Assembly (NCBI RefSeq): GCF_000389635.1
Contig: NC_021182.1
Location: forward strand, 4,195,925-4,259,924
DNA from: Clostridium pasteurianum BC1
GTDB lineage: Bacteria > Bacillota > Clostridia > Clostridiales > Clostridiaceae
Direction: 5' to 3'
DNA: 64,000 nt
Shown piece by piece: positions 36,137 through 45,100 of the stretch. Each line of letters begins with the position of its first letter. The stretch's first letter is position 1. Under the pieces are notes generated by a model. The model was not told the DNA's origin, did no database searches, and saw nothing but the letters and a program-made list of their open reading frames with translations. Both the position numbers and the translations under genes were made by a program.

Positions 36137-36272
36137 TAATAATCCACTAAAGACTGTACCAATTATTTTACCTCTTACTTTTGGATCTGCAAGCTCTTCT
36201 GAAAGTGGTACCATAAATTGAGGAACTACGAGAGTAAAACCAATAGCAAAAGATGCAATTGCCACAATTTTT
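36137..36272 (-). pseudogene. Internal fragment of an MFS transporter
   Basis: Reads AIASFAIGFTLVVPQFMVPL, SEELADPKVRGKIIGTVFSG and LLI before a stop. The DPKVRGKIIGTVFSG loop is typical of MFS drug/sugar exporters (cytoplasmic loop 2-3). There is no start or end. The abrupt junction to the GntR remnant at about 36134 indicates a deletion that removed most of both genes. Confidence 0.6.
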
Positions 36273-36286
36273 ATGTTTATTTACTA

Positions 36287-37246
36287 TTAAAATAAGTTGC
36301 ACCTTACTAGATGTTCTAACTCATTCTCTCCATTTATATTCTTAATTTTTGGTGCTTTTGTCCGGCATTCTTCTTTAGCATAAGTACATTTTTTATAATA
36401 AGGGCAACTAAACTCAACACTTAAATTTCTATTACCTTCAGTAATCTCATTGCTCAAGTCTATATTTTCATCAAACTTGAGAACAGAATTAAGTAAAACC
36501 TTAGTATAAGGATGTAGTGGTTTATCGTAAATTTCTTCTGCAGAAGCTATTTCAACAATTTTACCAGCATACATAACCGCCACTCTATCACACATATAGT
36601 ATACAACATCAAGGTTATGAGAAATAAAAAGATATGCTAAATTTAGCTTTTCATGTAAATCTAGCATTAAATTGAGAATTTGAGATTGGACAGAAACATC
36701 TAATGCAGAAACTGGTTCATCTGCAATTATAAGTTCCGGATTAAGCATAAGTGCACTGCCAATGCTTATCCTCTGCCTTTGGCCGCCACTTAATTCCTTT
36801 GCATATTTATCTTTATAGCTATTATCAAGTCCAATCAAATCTAAAATTTTATTTACCATATTTAATCGTTGTTCCTTATTCCCAATTTTATGTATCTTCA
36901 ATGGTTCTTCCAAAATCCACCCTATTTTTTTCTTAGGATTCAATGAACTTAGAGGATCTTGAAAAATAATTTGTACTTTTTTACTTAACCTCTTTATATT
37001 TTTTATATTTTTACCCTCAAAAAATATTTGTCCTTCCACATCTTTAGTTAATCCTACAATTGATCTTCCAAGAGTTGATTTTCCACAACCACTTTCACCT
37101 ACAAGTCCAAAAATTTCACCCTTTTTAATATTAAAAGAAATATCATCTAAAGCTTTTATAACCTTATCTTTACTAAAAATATTTGAATTTTTAATGTGAA
37201 AATTTTTACTTAAATTATTTACTTCCAATATTAAATTAGATGGCAT
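36287..37246 (-). CDS. Oligopeptide/dipeptide-type ABC transporter ATPase (DppF/OppF-like)
   Basis: 319-residue ATPase from the ATG at 37244-37246 (MPSNLIL, after GAAGGTG), overlapping the upstream DppD-like gene by 11 bp. Walker A GESGCGKST, Q-loop FQDPLSSLNP, signature LSGGQRQR, Walker B LIIADEPVSALD. A C-terminal cysteine-containing tail (CPYYKKCTYAKEEC) is typical of the oligopeptide/nickel transporter ATPase C-terminal domain. Last gene of the five-gene importer behind L13. A sulfur-containing peptide or glutathione-like substrate is a contextual guess. Confidence 0.92.
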   Translation of the reverse strand: MPSNLILEVNNLSKNFHIKNSNIFSKDKVIKALDDISFNIKKGEIFGLVGESGCGKSTLGRSIVGLTKDVEGQIFFEGKNIKNIKRLSKKVQIIFQDPLSSLNPKKKIGWILEEPLKIHKIGNKEQRLNMVNKILDLIGLDNSYKDKYAKELSGGQRQRISIGSALMLNPELIIADEPVSALDVSVQSQILNLMLDLHEKLNLAYLFISHNLDVVYYMCDRVAVMYAGKIVEIASAEEIYDKPLHPYTKVLLNSVLKFDENIDLSNEITEGNRNLSVEFSCPYYKKCTYAKEECRTKAPKIKNINGENELEHLVRCNLF

Positions 37247-38225
37247 AATCTTTTTCACCTTCCTCATTAAGATGGCATGACACTTTATGATCCTTTCCTA
37301 TCTGAAAATTTTGAGGTTTTTCAGAAAAACACTTATTTTGAGCTTGATTACATCTAGATGCAAAACTGCATCCAACTTTTTTAACCTCTATTGAAGGTAC
37401 TTTCCCCGGAATATTCACAAGTCTTTTACCTTTTTTATCTTTACTAGGTATTGATCCCAATAATCCTTTTGTATATTGATGCAAAGGATGCATAAGTATA
37501 TCTTTTGTAATTCCTTCTTCAATAATATCTCCGGAATACATAACAATAACATTATCACATAATTGATTTATTACAGCTAAATCATGAGAAATAAATAAAA
37601 TTGACGTTTTATATTCACGATTTATCTCTTTTAAAAGTGAAAGTATTTGAGCTTGAACTGTGACGTCAAGAGCTGTAGTGGGTTCATCTGCTATTATTAA
37701 CTTTGGTCTGCATACAATAGCCATTGCAATCATAACCCTTTGTCTCATTCCTCCTGATAATTGATGTGGATAAGAACTATATACCTCTTCTACTTTGGAT
37801 AAACCAACTTTATTTAAAGCACTAATAACTTTTTGTTTTATTTCTTTCTTTGTTATCTTATAATGTATTTTTAAAGATTCTCCGATCTGCTTACCTATAG
37901 TTATCAAAGGGTTTAATGAAGTCATAGGCTCTTGAAATATAATTGAGATATCTCTTCCTTGAATTTTTCTAAATTCATCCTTTTTTATATCTTTAAGTTC
38001 AATTCCATCAAAAATTATACTTCCATTACTAACTGCTGCACAATCCGGTAAAAGGCCCGCAATAGAAAGTGCTGTAATACTTTTCCCGCATCCGGATTCA
38101 CCAACTATACCTAATATTTCTCCACTTTTTATACAAAAAGATATTCCATTTATCGCACTGTTGACTCCTTTCGCACCTTTTATAGAAATTGAAAGATCTT
38201 TTACTTTAAGTAAAACTTTAGACAT
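37236..38225 (-). CDS. Oligopeptide/dipeptide-type ABC transporter ATPase (DppD/OppD-like)
   Basis: 329 residues; Walker A GESGCGKS, FQEPMTSLNPL, signature LSGGMRQRV, Walker B LIIADEPTTALDVTVQAQIL, and a C-terminal region with CSFASRCNQAQNKC, as in OppD/DppD. The ATG lies 14 bp after the permease gene. It pairs with the DppF-like ATPase to drive the two permeases. Physically part of the operon permease, permease, ATPase, ATPase downstream of the binding protein at 40082-41626. Confidence 0.92.
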   Translation of the reverse strand: MSKVLLKVKDLSISIKGAKGVNSAINGISFCIKSGEILGIVGESGCGKSITALSIAGLLPDCAAVSNGSIIFDGIELKDIKKDEFRKIQGRDISIIFQEPMTSLNPLITIGKQIGESLKIHYKITKKEIKQKVISALNKVGLSKVEEVYSSYPHQLSGGMRQRVMIAMAIVCRPKLIIADEPTTALDVTVQAQILSLLKEINREYKTSILFISHDLAVINQLCDNVIVMYSGDIIEEGITKDILMHPLHQYTKGLLGSIPSKDKKGKRLVNIPGKVPSIEVKKVGCSFASRCNQAQNKCFSEKPQNFQIGKDHKVSCHLNEEGEKDYAI

Positions 38226-38239
38226 TATAATTCATCTCA

Positions 38240-39040
38240 CTAACCATATATTTTTCTAAGCCCTTCCCCAATAAAATTAAATCCAAGAACAGTTATAGCT
38301 ATGATTGTGCCTGATGCAATAGCATACCAAGGTGCATTAAACAAATATGCTTGTGCCTCTGACAACATTCTTCCCCAACTAGGATCTGGAGGTTTAACTC
38401 CTAGCCCCAAAAAACTCAAAGCTGATTCAGATAATATAGCATTTGAAAATCCTATAGTTATTGCCGATAAAAGAGTTGGATATATATTAGGCAATATATG
38501 TACAAACATGATTCTAAATGGACTTGCACCAAAAACTTCAGCACTTCTAATAAAATCTTGCTGCTTAACCTTTAAAAATTCACTTCTTGTAATACGTGAA
38601 AAGCTAGGTGTAAATATGATTCCCAGTGCTAAAATGATTTGATATTTACCTTGTCCCAAAGTTGTTACTATAACTAAAGCAAGTAAAATACCTGGGAAAG
38701 CTATTAATGCATCATTAATTCTCATGATTATTTCATCAATAAAGCCACCAAAATAACCGGAAATTGCTCCAAATATTACACCAAAAAAAGTTCCGAAAAA
38801 TACAGTACTAATAGCTACAGACAAAGTAGTTTTTGTTCCATCAATAATTCTACTAAAAATATCTCTTCCAAAATTATCAGTACCTAAAAAATGTCTAATA
38901 CTTGGTGCCCCAAATCTCTCAGCTACATTCATTTTATTGGGATCATAGGGAGTATAGAATATGTCAATAATCATTATTAAGATTATAAATCCTACTAAAA
39001 TATATCCTATAAGTAAATTATAGTTAAATCGTCTATTCAT
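38240..39040 (-). CDS. Oligopeptide-type ABC transporter permease (DppC-like)
   Basis: 266-residue inner-membrane permease with about six hydrophobic segments. Conserved family blocks: FGAPSIRHFLGTDNFGRDIF near the N-terminus and the EAA loop region DFIRSAEVFGASPFRIMFVH. LGLGVKPPDPSWGRML near 220 is diagnostic of DppC/OppC/NikC. I place the start at the ATG at 39038-39040 behind AGAGG. It lies eight bases or so after the DppB-like gene. Confidence 0.92.
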   Translation of the reverse strand: MNRRFNYNLLIGYILVGFIILIMIIDIFYTPYDPNKMNVAERFGAPSIRHFLGTDNFGRDIFSRIIDGTKTTLSVAISTVFFGTFFGVIFGAISGYFGGFIDEIIMRINDALIAFPGILLALVIVTTLGQGKYQIILALGIIFTPSFSRITRSEFLKVKQQDFIRSAEVFGASPFRIMFVHILPNIYPTLLSAITIGFSNAILSESALSFLGLGVKPPDPSWGRMLSEAQAYLFNAPWYAIASGTIIAITVLGFNFIGEGLRKIYG

Positions 39041-39048
39041 ACGCACCT

Positions 39049-39999
39049 CTATCTAACCCTTATTCTAGGATCAACTATTTGATAAAATATATCTACTAAG
39101 AGATTAATAAATACAACAAAAAAAGCAATGCATATAGCTAAAGCTTGTGTTAACGGAAAATCTCTTGTTGAAATAGACATAATCATCAATCTTCCTATTC
39201 CAGGTATAGCAAATAATTGCTCTACAATTATACTTCCCGCCAAAACCTCGGCAATAATCATTCCCATTAAAGTTATTATAGTTATGGTGGCATTCTTAAG
39301 TATATGTCTATATAAAACCATATTTTCTTTATTGCCTTTACTATAAGCTGTTCTAACATAATCCTTTGACATTTCTTGAAGTATGGCTGCCCTTAAAAAC
39401 TTAATTACAGTTGCAATTTTGGGTAGTGCTATAGAAAAAGCGGCTGGAATTAGATACAGTAAAAAACCTATAAAATTTTTATTATAATCTACATATTTCC
39501 CGGGAGTAAATAACTTTAATATAATTCCAAACACTAAAATAAGAATTACTCCCATAAAAAAAGATGGTATTGCCATATTAATTTGACTAATAATATTAAT
39601 TACAGCATCGATAACTGTGCCTTCTTTTTTAGCTGAATAAATTCCCAATGGAATTGATATAACAATTATTAAAATAAGAGACATAACAGCAAGGCTGAAA
39701 GTAACGGGAATTCTAGTTACAATCAAATCTTTAACAGGTTGGGAAAATCTTATAGATTTTCCCATATCACCTTTAATAAAATTTCCAATCCAATTTATAT
39801 ATCTTTCTGGTAAACTTTGATTTAATCCAAGTTCTTGTCTTAAGTTTTGAATCTTTTGCGTGGTGGCCTCTGTACCAAGAATTAGTAAAGCTGGATCACC
39901 AGGCACAACATTAAATGAGAAAAATGTAATACCAGAAACAACTATTAATGTTACAATTACCGTTACAATTTTTCTTAATATATACTTCATTAATCTCAC
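39049..39999 (-). CDS. Oligopeptide-type ABC transporter permease (DppB-like)
   Basis: About 313-316 residues; the start is ambiguous between the GTG at 39997-39999 and an ATG three codons later. Family features: MKYILRKIVTVIVTLIVVSG, FFSFNVVPGDPALLILG, LGLNQSLPERYINWIGNFIK GD-type block, and RTAYSKGNKENMVLYRHILK near the EAA loop. Six membrane segments are expected. A short repeat (40025-40084) separates it from the binding-protein gene, which might affect read-through within the operon. Confidence 0.9.
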   Translation of the reverse strand: MRLMKYILRKIVTVIVTLIVVSGITFFSFNVVPGDPALLILGTEATTQKIQNLRQELGLNQSLPERYINWIGNFIKGDMGKSIRFSQPVKDLIVTRIPVTFSLAVMSLILIIVISIPLGIYSAKKEGTVIDAVINIISQINMAIPSFFMGVILILVFGIILKLFTPGKYVDYNKNFIGFLLYLIPAAFSIALPKIATVIKFLRAAILQEMSKDYVRTAYSKGNKENMVLYRHILKNATITIITLMGMIIAEVLAGSIIVEQLFAIPGIGRLMIMSISTRDFPLTQALAICIAFFVVFINLLVDIFYQIVDPRIRVR

Positions 40000-40024
40000 T
40001 ACTTTCTTAAAATTAAATTCAATT

Positions 40025-40084
40025 TAGGCATATGAAAATAAATAGACTAGCATATTGACTAGTTATTTATTTGAATGTGCCTTA
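40025..40084. repeat. MITE-like repeat M1, short (internally deleted) form
   Basis: TTAGGCATATGAAAATAAATAGACTAGC... ATTTGAATGTGCCTTA with imperfect inverted ends. Shares both ends with the long copies at 47902-48062 and 59376-59539 but lacks their central ~100 bp. Its right end contains the stop codon (40082-40084) of the binding-protein gene. Confidence 0.75.
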
Positions 40085-41626
40085 TTTTGTATAATAAATT
40101 GAAGACAAATCTTGAACATATAACGGATAAAATTTATAGCCAGCTAATCCCTTTTTAAGCACAACAGTTTTTTGTTGATCCTGGATAAACACAGAAGCAG
40201 CATCCTTATTTAGAATTGTCTGCAATTGCTTATAATATTCAACTTTCTTTGCATCATCTGTTTCATTTACAGCTTGATTATATATTTCATCATATTTAGG
40301 ATCTTTAAAGTTAATAAAATTACTAGAATCCGTTGACACATATCTTCCAAGCAGTGCCCTTGGAGATAAATAAGATGCATCTAAGCTTATTACTGTAGTA
40401 TCATATTGTCTCCCCTTATACACGTTGCTAAGCCATACTCCCCACTCAACAGGTTTAATTGTTGCTTTAACATTAATTGCCTTAAGCTGTTCAACAATTA
40501 CTTGAGCTGTATCTAAATGAAATTGATAATTAGAAGGCACACTAATACTAGTTTCAAATCCATTTGGATATCCTGCTTCTTTTAAAAGTTCTTTTGCCTT
40601 GTCAATATTTTTCTTATAAGTTTTCTCCAGTCCAGGTTGAAAATACTTTTTAAAGCTTGAGAAGAAATTAGTTCCTGCCGGTTTTCCTACTCCACTTGCA
40701 ACTGTATCAATAATGTTTTGAGTATCTATAGCATAGTATAGTGCTTGGCGTACTCTAACATCGTCAAAAGGTTTCACTGCATTATTTATGGAAAGTTGCT
40801 GCAATAAATTAGCACTTCCAATTAAAAGATTATAGTCATTTAAAATTTGATCAGCTTGATCTTTAGGTATAAAGGCTGTATCTAAGCTGCCTGCTTTAAG
40901 ATCTACTAATATTGAATTTGCATCTGAAGTAATCTTATATGTGACCTTATCAATATGTGGTAAACCTTTTTGCCAATAGTCCTTATTCTTTTCCAGTACA
41001 ATTTCCTGCTGAGGTGTATATTTAACTATTTTAAATGGCCCCGTTCCAATAGGTTTTGTATTTTGATCTTTATAATCTTTGGGAATAATTGCAACTGTTA
41101 AATATGAAAGGAATTCCGAATCTGCTTTTGTCAAATTAATTTCTACAGTAGAATCGTCCTTAATATCAACGGATTTAATATTTGTAAGTTCTGTTTTTAG
41201 TGGTTTACCAGTGTCCTTTCCTGCAGCTCTATCTAAAGAATATTTTATATCCTGTACAGTTACTGGATTACCATTTTGGAATTTTATTCCTTTTCGAAGT
41301 TTAAAAGTATACTTTAAAGCATCCTTTGAAATTTCATAGCTGCTGGCCACTGCTGGAATAAGATTCCCATTCTCATCTGGCTTTACAAGTCCTTCAAATA
41401 CATTAAAAAGCACTGACCTTGTATCTGCCGCAGCTGCTAGATCAGGATCTAAAAAATCCGGTTCACTAGTTGGCAAAGAAATAGACCCGCCTTCTTTAAT
41501 ATTATCTGCTGATTTAGTATCACTAGTATTATTACTAGCGGCATTTGTGCATCCTGCTAAAGAAAATAAAATTAATATTACAGTTAATAATGACGTAACA
41601 TTAAATATAATTTTATGCTTTTTCAT
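40082..41626 (-). CDS. Oligopeptide-type substrate-binding lipoprotein (DppA/OppA/GsiB family)
   Basis: 514 residues from the ATG at 41624-41626 (MKKHKIIFN, behind AAAGGGGAG). The lipobox SLAGC has its Cys near residue 27. Family 5 binding-protein signatures: GGSISLPTSEPDFLDPDLAA at the start of the mature part, YTFKLRKGIKFQNGNPVTVQ, NNAVKPFDDVRVRQALYYAI and AKELLKEAGYPNGF. It captures the substrate for the DppBCDF-like permeases and ATPases downstream. The stop codon is supplied by repeat M1. Peptide, nickel or glutathione specificity cannot be distinguished by eye. Confidence 0.92.
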   Translation of the reverse strand: MKKHKIIFNVTSLLTVILILFSLAGCTNAASNNTSDTKSADNIKEGGSISLPTSEPDFLDPDLAAAADTRSVLFNVFEGLVKPDENGNLIPAVASSYEISKDALKYTFKLRKGIKFQNGNPVTVQDIKYSLDRAAGKDTGKPLKTELTNIKSVDIKDDSTVEINLTKADSEFLSYLTVAIIPKDYKDQNTKPIGTGPFKIVKYTPQQEIVLEKNKDYWQKGLPHIDKVTYKITSDANSILVDLKAGSLDTAFIPKDQADQILNDYNLLIGSANLLQQLSINNAVKPFDDVRVRQALYYAIDTQNIIDTVASGVGKPAGTNFFSSFKKYFQPGLEKTYKKNIDKAKELLKEAGYPNGFETSISVPSNYQFHLDTAQVIVEQLKAINVKATIKPVEWGVWLSNVYKGRQYDTTVISLDASYLSPRALLGRYVSTDSSNFINFKDPKYDEIYNQAVNETDDAKKVEYYKQLQTILNKDAASVFIQDQQKTVVLKKGLAGYKFYPLYVQDLSSIYYTK

Positions 41627-41691
41627 GATTACCACTCCCCTTTGTAACTTTAAATATCTAAACATTGTTTTAAAGAAAATATATTTTAAAA

Positions 41692-42672
41692 TTAGTGAAT
41701 ATCAATCCAGTCAAGTATATCTTTAAATACTATATTTCTGTTAGTCTCCCTCAATATACTGTGTCTTTTTCCCTCGTATATATTAAAAGATATATCCTTC
41801 AACTTCTCTTCTTTATAAATATTAAATAATTCTTTAATACCATCACCATTATCACTAAGTGGGTCATCACTACCAGACAGTAAAAATATTGGTAAATCCT
41901 TTGGAATCTTTTCAATATTATTTTTTTCGTTTCTATTTTTTAATGCATTGATAAAATCAAAATAAAAACCCACGTTAAAGGGTATATTTGCATAAGGTGA
42001 TTCTAATGATTTCCTAAGCAATTTTTCATCACTTGTTATCCAATCAAATTCAGTTCTAGCAGGTTTAAATTTGTCATTTAAATCTCCAAATAGAGCATTG
42101 AATACTTCTACTGAAGGTTCAAGCCTCCCACGTTTTTCTATTTCTCTTCTAGCTATTTGTAATAAATACTCAAATCTATCTTCATTTAATTCACTTATTG
42201 CACCAGTACATATAATTCCATTTATTCCATTACCATATTTATAAGCATAAATTTGTGATATTACAGACCCTAAACTATGACCTAGAAGAAAAATCTTTTT
42301 ATCAGGATATTTCTTTTTAATATTTTCAGTTAATATTTTCAAATCTACAGCCATGTGATTTAAACCATCTGTTCCTGCATTACCTGCATTATATTTATAA
42401 TTTGAATCATCTATGTTTCCTGCTGTCCTACCGTGCCCTAATGCTTCATTAATATATACTACATATCCGTTTCTTCTAAAAAAATTTGCAAATTCTTCAT
42501 AGTACTCAGTAGTTTCCCCTAAACCATGTGCTATTTGAATAATTCCCTTTATATTATCTTTTTCTTTTGGATACCAAACTTTTGTATATATCTTCACTCC
42601 GTCATAATCTTTGAAAAAAAATGTTTTTTCAGAATTCACATTGTAGGTATTTTGGAGTATATTTGCCGTCAT
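41692..42672 (-). CDS. Alpha/beta hydrolase (serine hydrolase, lysophospholipase-like)
   Basis: 326 residues. Oxyanion region IAHGLGETTEYYEEFANFFR, nucleophile elbow FLLGHSLGSVISQ (Ser about 135), acid in LLSGSDDPLSDNG, and His in YEGKRHSILRETN near the C-terminus, in the order of the monoacylglycerol-lipase/serine-aminopeptidase group. No signal peptide, so cytoplasmic. ATG follows GAGGTGG. It is the first gene behind L13, ahead of the peptide-type importer. Hydrolysis of an imported ester, thioester or peptide is plausible but not shown. Confidence 0.85.
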   Translation of the reverse strand: MTANILQNTYNVNSEKTFFFKDYDGVKIYTKVWYPKEKDNIKGIIQIAHGLGETTEYYEEFANFFRRNGYVVYINEALGHGRTAGNIDDSNYKYNAGNAGTDGLNHMAVDLKILTENIKKKYPDKKIFLLGHSLGSVISQIYAYKYGNGINGIICTGAISELNEDRFEYLLQIARREIEKRGRLEPSVEVFNALFGDLNDKFKPARTEFDWITSDEKLLRKSLESPYANIPFNVGFYFDFINALKNRNEKNNIEKIPKDLPIFLLSGSDDPLSDNGDGIKELFNIYKEEKLKDISFNIYEGKRHSILRETNRNIVFKDILDWIDIH

Positions 42673-42731
42673 TTACATACCACCTCATAAATTAAATTTA
42701 TATATTCCAACTATTATTAAAGTTAAAAAAT

Positions 42732-42835
42732 AGAAAAGGCTAAGTCTAATCTTAAAAGATTAAACTTAGCCTTTAGTATATCTAATCAACCAAATTAAAT
42801 ATTTTATTAATTGCATGTTCTAATTATAGTTCCAT
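42732..42835 (-). promoter_or_regulatory. S-leader L13
   Basis: GGTTGA, hairpin TTAG-ATATA-CTAA (a compensatory variant), AAGGC, then terminator stem GGCTAAGTTTAATC / GATTAGACTTAGCC and T-tract. A TATAAT lies upstream (GGAACTATAATTAG) but a good -35 is not evident. It precedes the hydrolase gene and, by read-through, the peptide-type importer. Confidence 0.7.
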
Positions 42836-42922
42836 TTTTTTAAAACTAAACTTAAAATACAATTCCTATTTTTCAAATTTATTTTATTATAATTCTTATA
42901 CCAATATTTGTCGAATGCTTTA

Positions 42923-43267
42923 TTACAAGTTAACCGTAGAATAGTACTTGATCAATTTAGGCAAAGCATTTTCTATAGAATCTTCTACGTCAAAAGACTC
43001 TATTCCATTACTTCTTAATATTCTAGAAGCACCATCCCCTATTTGTGTCACTAGCACAATCTTACATCCATTTAGTCCTTTTATAGTATTTTTCAATTTA
43101 GTTACATGATCCTCATGTTCACTATGAAAATCTGTAGCTCTTCTTAATTCTACAAATTTAAAATTATTATCATCCTCCACTTCATATACAAAAAACTGCT
43201 CAGCCCTTCCAAAGTGTTGATTTATATCTTTACCATCACTGCTGGCAACTGCTATTTTATATGACAT
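42923..43267 (-). CDS. NifX/NifB-C-like iron-molybdenum cofactor-binding family protein
   Basis: 114 residues, MSYKIAVASSDGKDINQHFG, with the family GRAEQFFVYEVED segment and a C-terminal CKIVLVTQIGDGASRILRSN block. Members of this family (NifX, NafY core, NifB C-terminal domain) bind nitrogenase cofactor precursors. The ATG at 43265-43267 (after GGAG) is preferred to a TTG five codons upstream. It is the last gene of the L14 unit. A cluster carrier for the nitrogenase-like D/K proteins is the natural inference. Confidence 0.87.
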   Translation of the reverse strand: MSYKIAVASSDGKDINQHFGRAEQFFVYEVEDDNNFKFVELRRATDFHSEHEDHVTKLKNTIKGLNGCKIVLVTQIGDGASRILRSNGIESFDVEDSIENALPKLIKYYSTVNL

Positions 43268-43322
43268 TTTATCACGCTCCAATTCTTATCATACATACCG
43301 ATTTACTTGGAATTTATTTATA

Positions 43323-43664
43323 TTAAAAATATTTGCCTTCAATATTTGAAGAAACATATTGTAAGGCATTCTCTATGGAATCAGAAGTTTCATAGCTGAG
43401 TATTCCCTTATCAAACAACACTTGATCCGGGCCCACACCTATCATACTTATGAGTACTATTTTACAATCTAATAAAAGATTTATGCTATCATACATAGCA
43501 TTTTCTTGATGACCATTATCACCGCAAGCAGGGTTATTTTCTCTAACTTCTAATAAATTGAATTTTTTATCTTCAACTTCATAAATTGCAAATTGTGCAG
43601 CTTTACCAAAATGCTGATTGACAAATTTACCATCAGAAGTGCCAATGGCAACTTTATATGACAT
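43323..43664 (-). CDS. NifX/NifB-C-like iron-molybdenum cofactor-binding family protein
   Basis: 113 residues, MSYKVAIGTSDGKFVNQHFG, KAAQFAIYEVEDKKFNLLEV, CKIVLISMIGVGPDQVLFD. It is a paralogue of its downstream neighbour (55 bp gap), so the two may form a hetero- or homodimeric carrier. Start at the ATG at 43662-43664 behind AGGAG, not at the upstream candidate 13 codons earlier. An extra cysteine-containing loop (NNPACGDNGHQEN) distinguishes it from the other copy and could bind metal. It lies after the sulfhydrylase gene, with repeat M2 at the junction. Confidence 0.87.
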   Translation of the reverse strand: MSYKVAIGTSDGKFVNQHFGKAAQFAIYEVEDKKFNLLEVRENNPACGDNGHQENAMYDSINLLLDCKIVLISMIGVGPDQVLFDKGILSYETSDSIENALQYVSSNIEGKYF

Positions 43665-43724
43665 TAAATCATCTCCTCGTAAAAGCATATTCAAACTATT
43701 CAAACACTATTCAAACGCCTTTTT

Positions 43725-43783
43725 AGGTATCTGAAAATAAATAGACTAGCATACTGACTTAATTATTTTTTGAAGATGCCTTA
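43725..43783. repeat. MITE-like repeat M2, short form
   Basis: AGGTATCTGAAAATAAATAGACTAGC...TTTTTTGAAGATGCCTT. Its right end reads through as the last residues (about KASSKNN) and the stop codon of the sulfhydrylase gene at 43759, so the insertion has replaced the original C-terminal end of that protein. Confidence 0.72.
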
Positions 43784-45069
43784 AATGCCTGATCCAAATC
43801 TGCAATAAGATCCTGAGGATCTTCTAGTCCTACAGATATTCTAATTGTATTTGGAGCTATATCTGAAAATTCCTGTTCCTCTCTTGTAAGTTCCCCATGG
43901 GTTGTCTTTGGAGAATTAATAATAAGAGATCTTACATCTCCAACATTTGTGTGATAATTGAACAATTTTATTGCATTTAAAAATTTATTAATTTGCTCAT
44001 CTGTGCCCTTAAAGCCAAAGCTAAAAATTGATCCTGCTCCTTTAGGTACATATTTTTCTGCAAGTTCTCTATATGGATTACCCTTAGCAGAAGGATGTTT
44101 AATCCACTCAACCTTATCATTGTCCTCTAAATAATAAATTATCTTCTTAGTATTTTCAACCTGCTTTTGAATTCTCTCTGAAAGGGTTTCAATTCCTAGT
44201 AGAGTTAAATAAGAATTAAATGGACTAAGTGCAGCACCAAAATATGCAAGATAGTTTTTTCTTATTCTCCATGTAAAAGGAAATTCAGGAAATACATCTA
44301 GAAAGGTTCTTGATTTTCCTTCTGAATCTCTTAAAGTATAATCTGGCTCCTGAAATTGTGGAAATTTGCCATTTCCCCAGTTAAATTTACCACTTTCTAA
44401 AATAAGACCTGCAATCGAATTTCCATGACCTCCTAAAGCCTTTGTAGCTGAATAGATGACAATATCAGCACCATATTTTATAGGATTAAGAAGATATGGA
44501 GTTGCAAAGGTATTATCAACTATAAGTGGAATATCATGGTCATGAGCAACTTTTGCTAGTGCTTCCAGATCAGCTATAACAGCATTTGGATTACTAATAC
44601 TTTCTACAAATATTGCTTTTGTATCTGGTTTGATATCTTTTGCAAGTTCTTCTGGATTGTGAAAATTCTCTGACTTATCTATGTCAACACCAAATTTAGG
44701 ATATATCTTTTTGAAACTATCAATAGTTCCTCCATAAAGATATGGTGTTGTAAGTATTCTTCCACCATTTTCAGCTACATTAAATAATGTATAAGTTACT
44801 GCTGCCATTCCTGATCCCACAGCTACAGCACCGGCAGCTCCATCTAATGCTGCCACTCTTTGTTCCAAAACATTAGTGGTAGGATTACCCACTCTAGTAT
44901 AGATAAAGCCGGGTTCAGAAAATGAAAATAAATTTCCTGCTCTTTCAGTACTTCCTAAATCGAAAGCTGCAGTTTCATAAATAGGTACAGAAGCTGCGTA
45001 ATTGTGCTCAGCAGAATTATAAGCTCCTCTTATTTTTAATGTATCAAATTTCAACTCTTCATTTGCCAT
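43759..45069 (-). CDS. O-acetylhomoserine (thiol)-lyase / sulfhydrylase, copy 1
   Basis: PLP enzyme of 436 residues joining sulfide or methanethiol to O-acetylhomoserine to give homocysteine or methionine. Cys/Met-metabolism PLP signatures: YNSAEHNYAASVPIYETAAF, SFSEPGFIYTRVGNPT, LIVDNTFATPYLLNPIKYGA and the Schiff-base lysine in [13 protein letters not shown] (about 208). ATG follows GAGGGGGAG. It lies 32 bp after the NifK-like gene in the L14 unit, a linkage also known for methylthio-alkane reductase loci, where the released methanethiol becomes methionine. The last few residues come from repeat M2. Confidence 0.94.
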   Translation of the reverse strand: MANEELKFDTLKIRGAYNSAEHNYAASVPIYETAAFDLGSTERAGNLFSFSEPGFIYTRVGNPTTNVLEQRVAALDGAAGAVAVGSGMAAVTYTLFNVAENGGRILTTPYLYGGTIDSFKKIYPKFGVDIDKSENFHNPEELAKDIKPDTKAIFVESISNPNAVIADLEALAKVAHDHDIPLIVDNTFATPYLLNPIKYGADIVIYSATKALGGHGNSIAGLILESGKFNWGNGKFPQFQEPDYTLRDSEGKSRTFLDVFPEFPFTWRIRKNYLAYFGAALSPFNSYLTLLGIETLSERIQKQVENTKKIIYYLEDNDKVEWIKHPSAKGNPYRELAEKYVPKGAGSIFSFGFKGTDEQINKFLNAIKLFNYHTNVGDVRSLIINSPKTTHGELTREEQEFSDIAPNTIRISVGLEDPQDLIADLDQAFKASSKNN

Positions 45070-45100
45070 TTTTAATACTCCCCCTCAATTTTAAAACATA

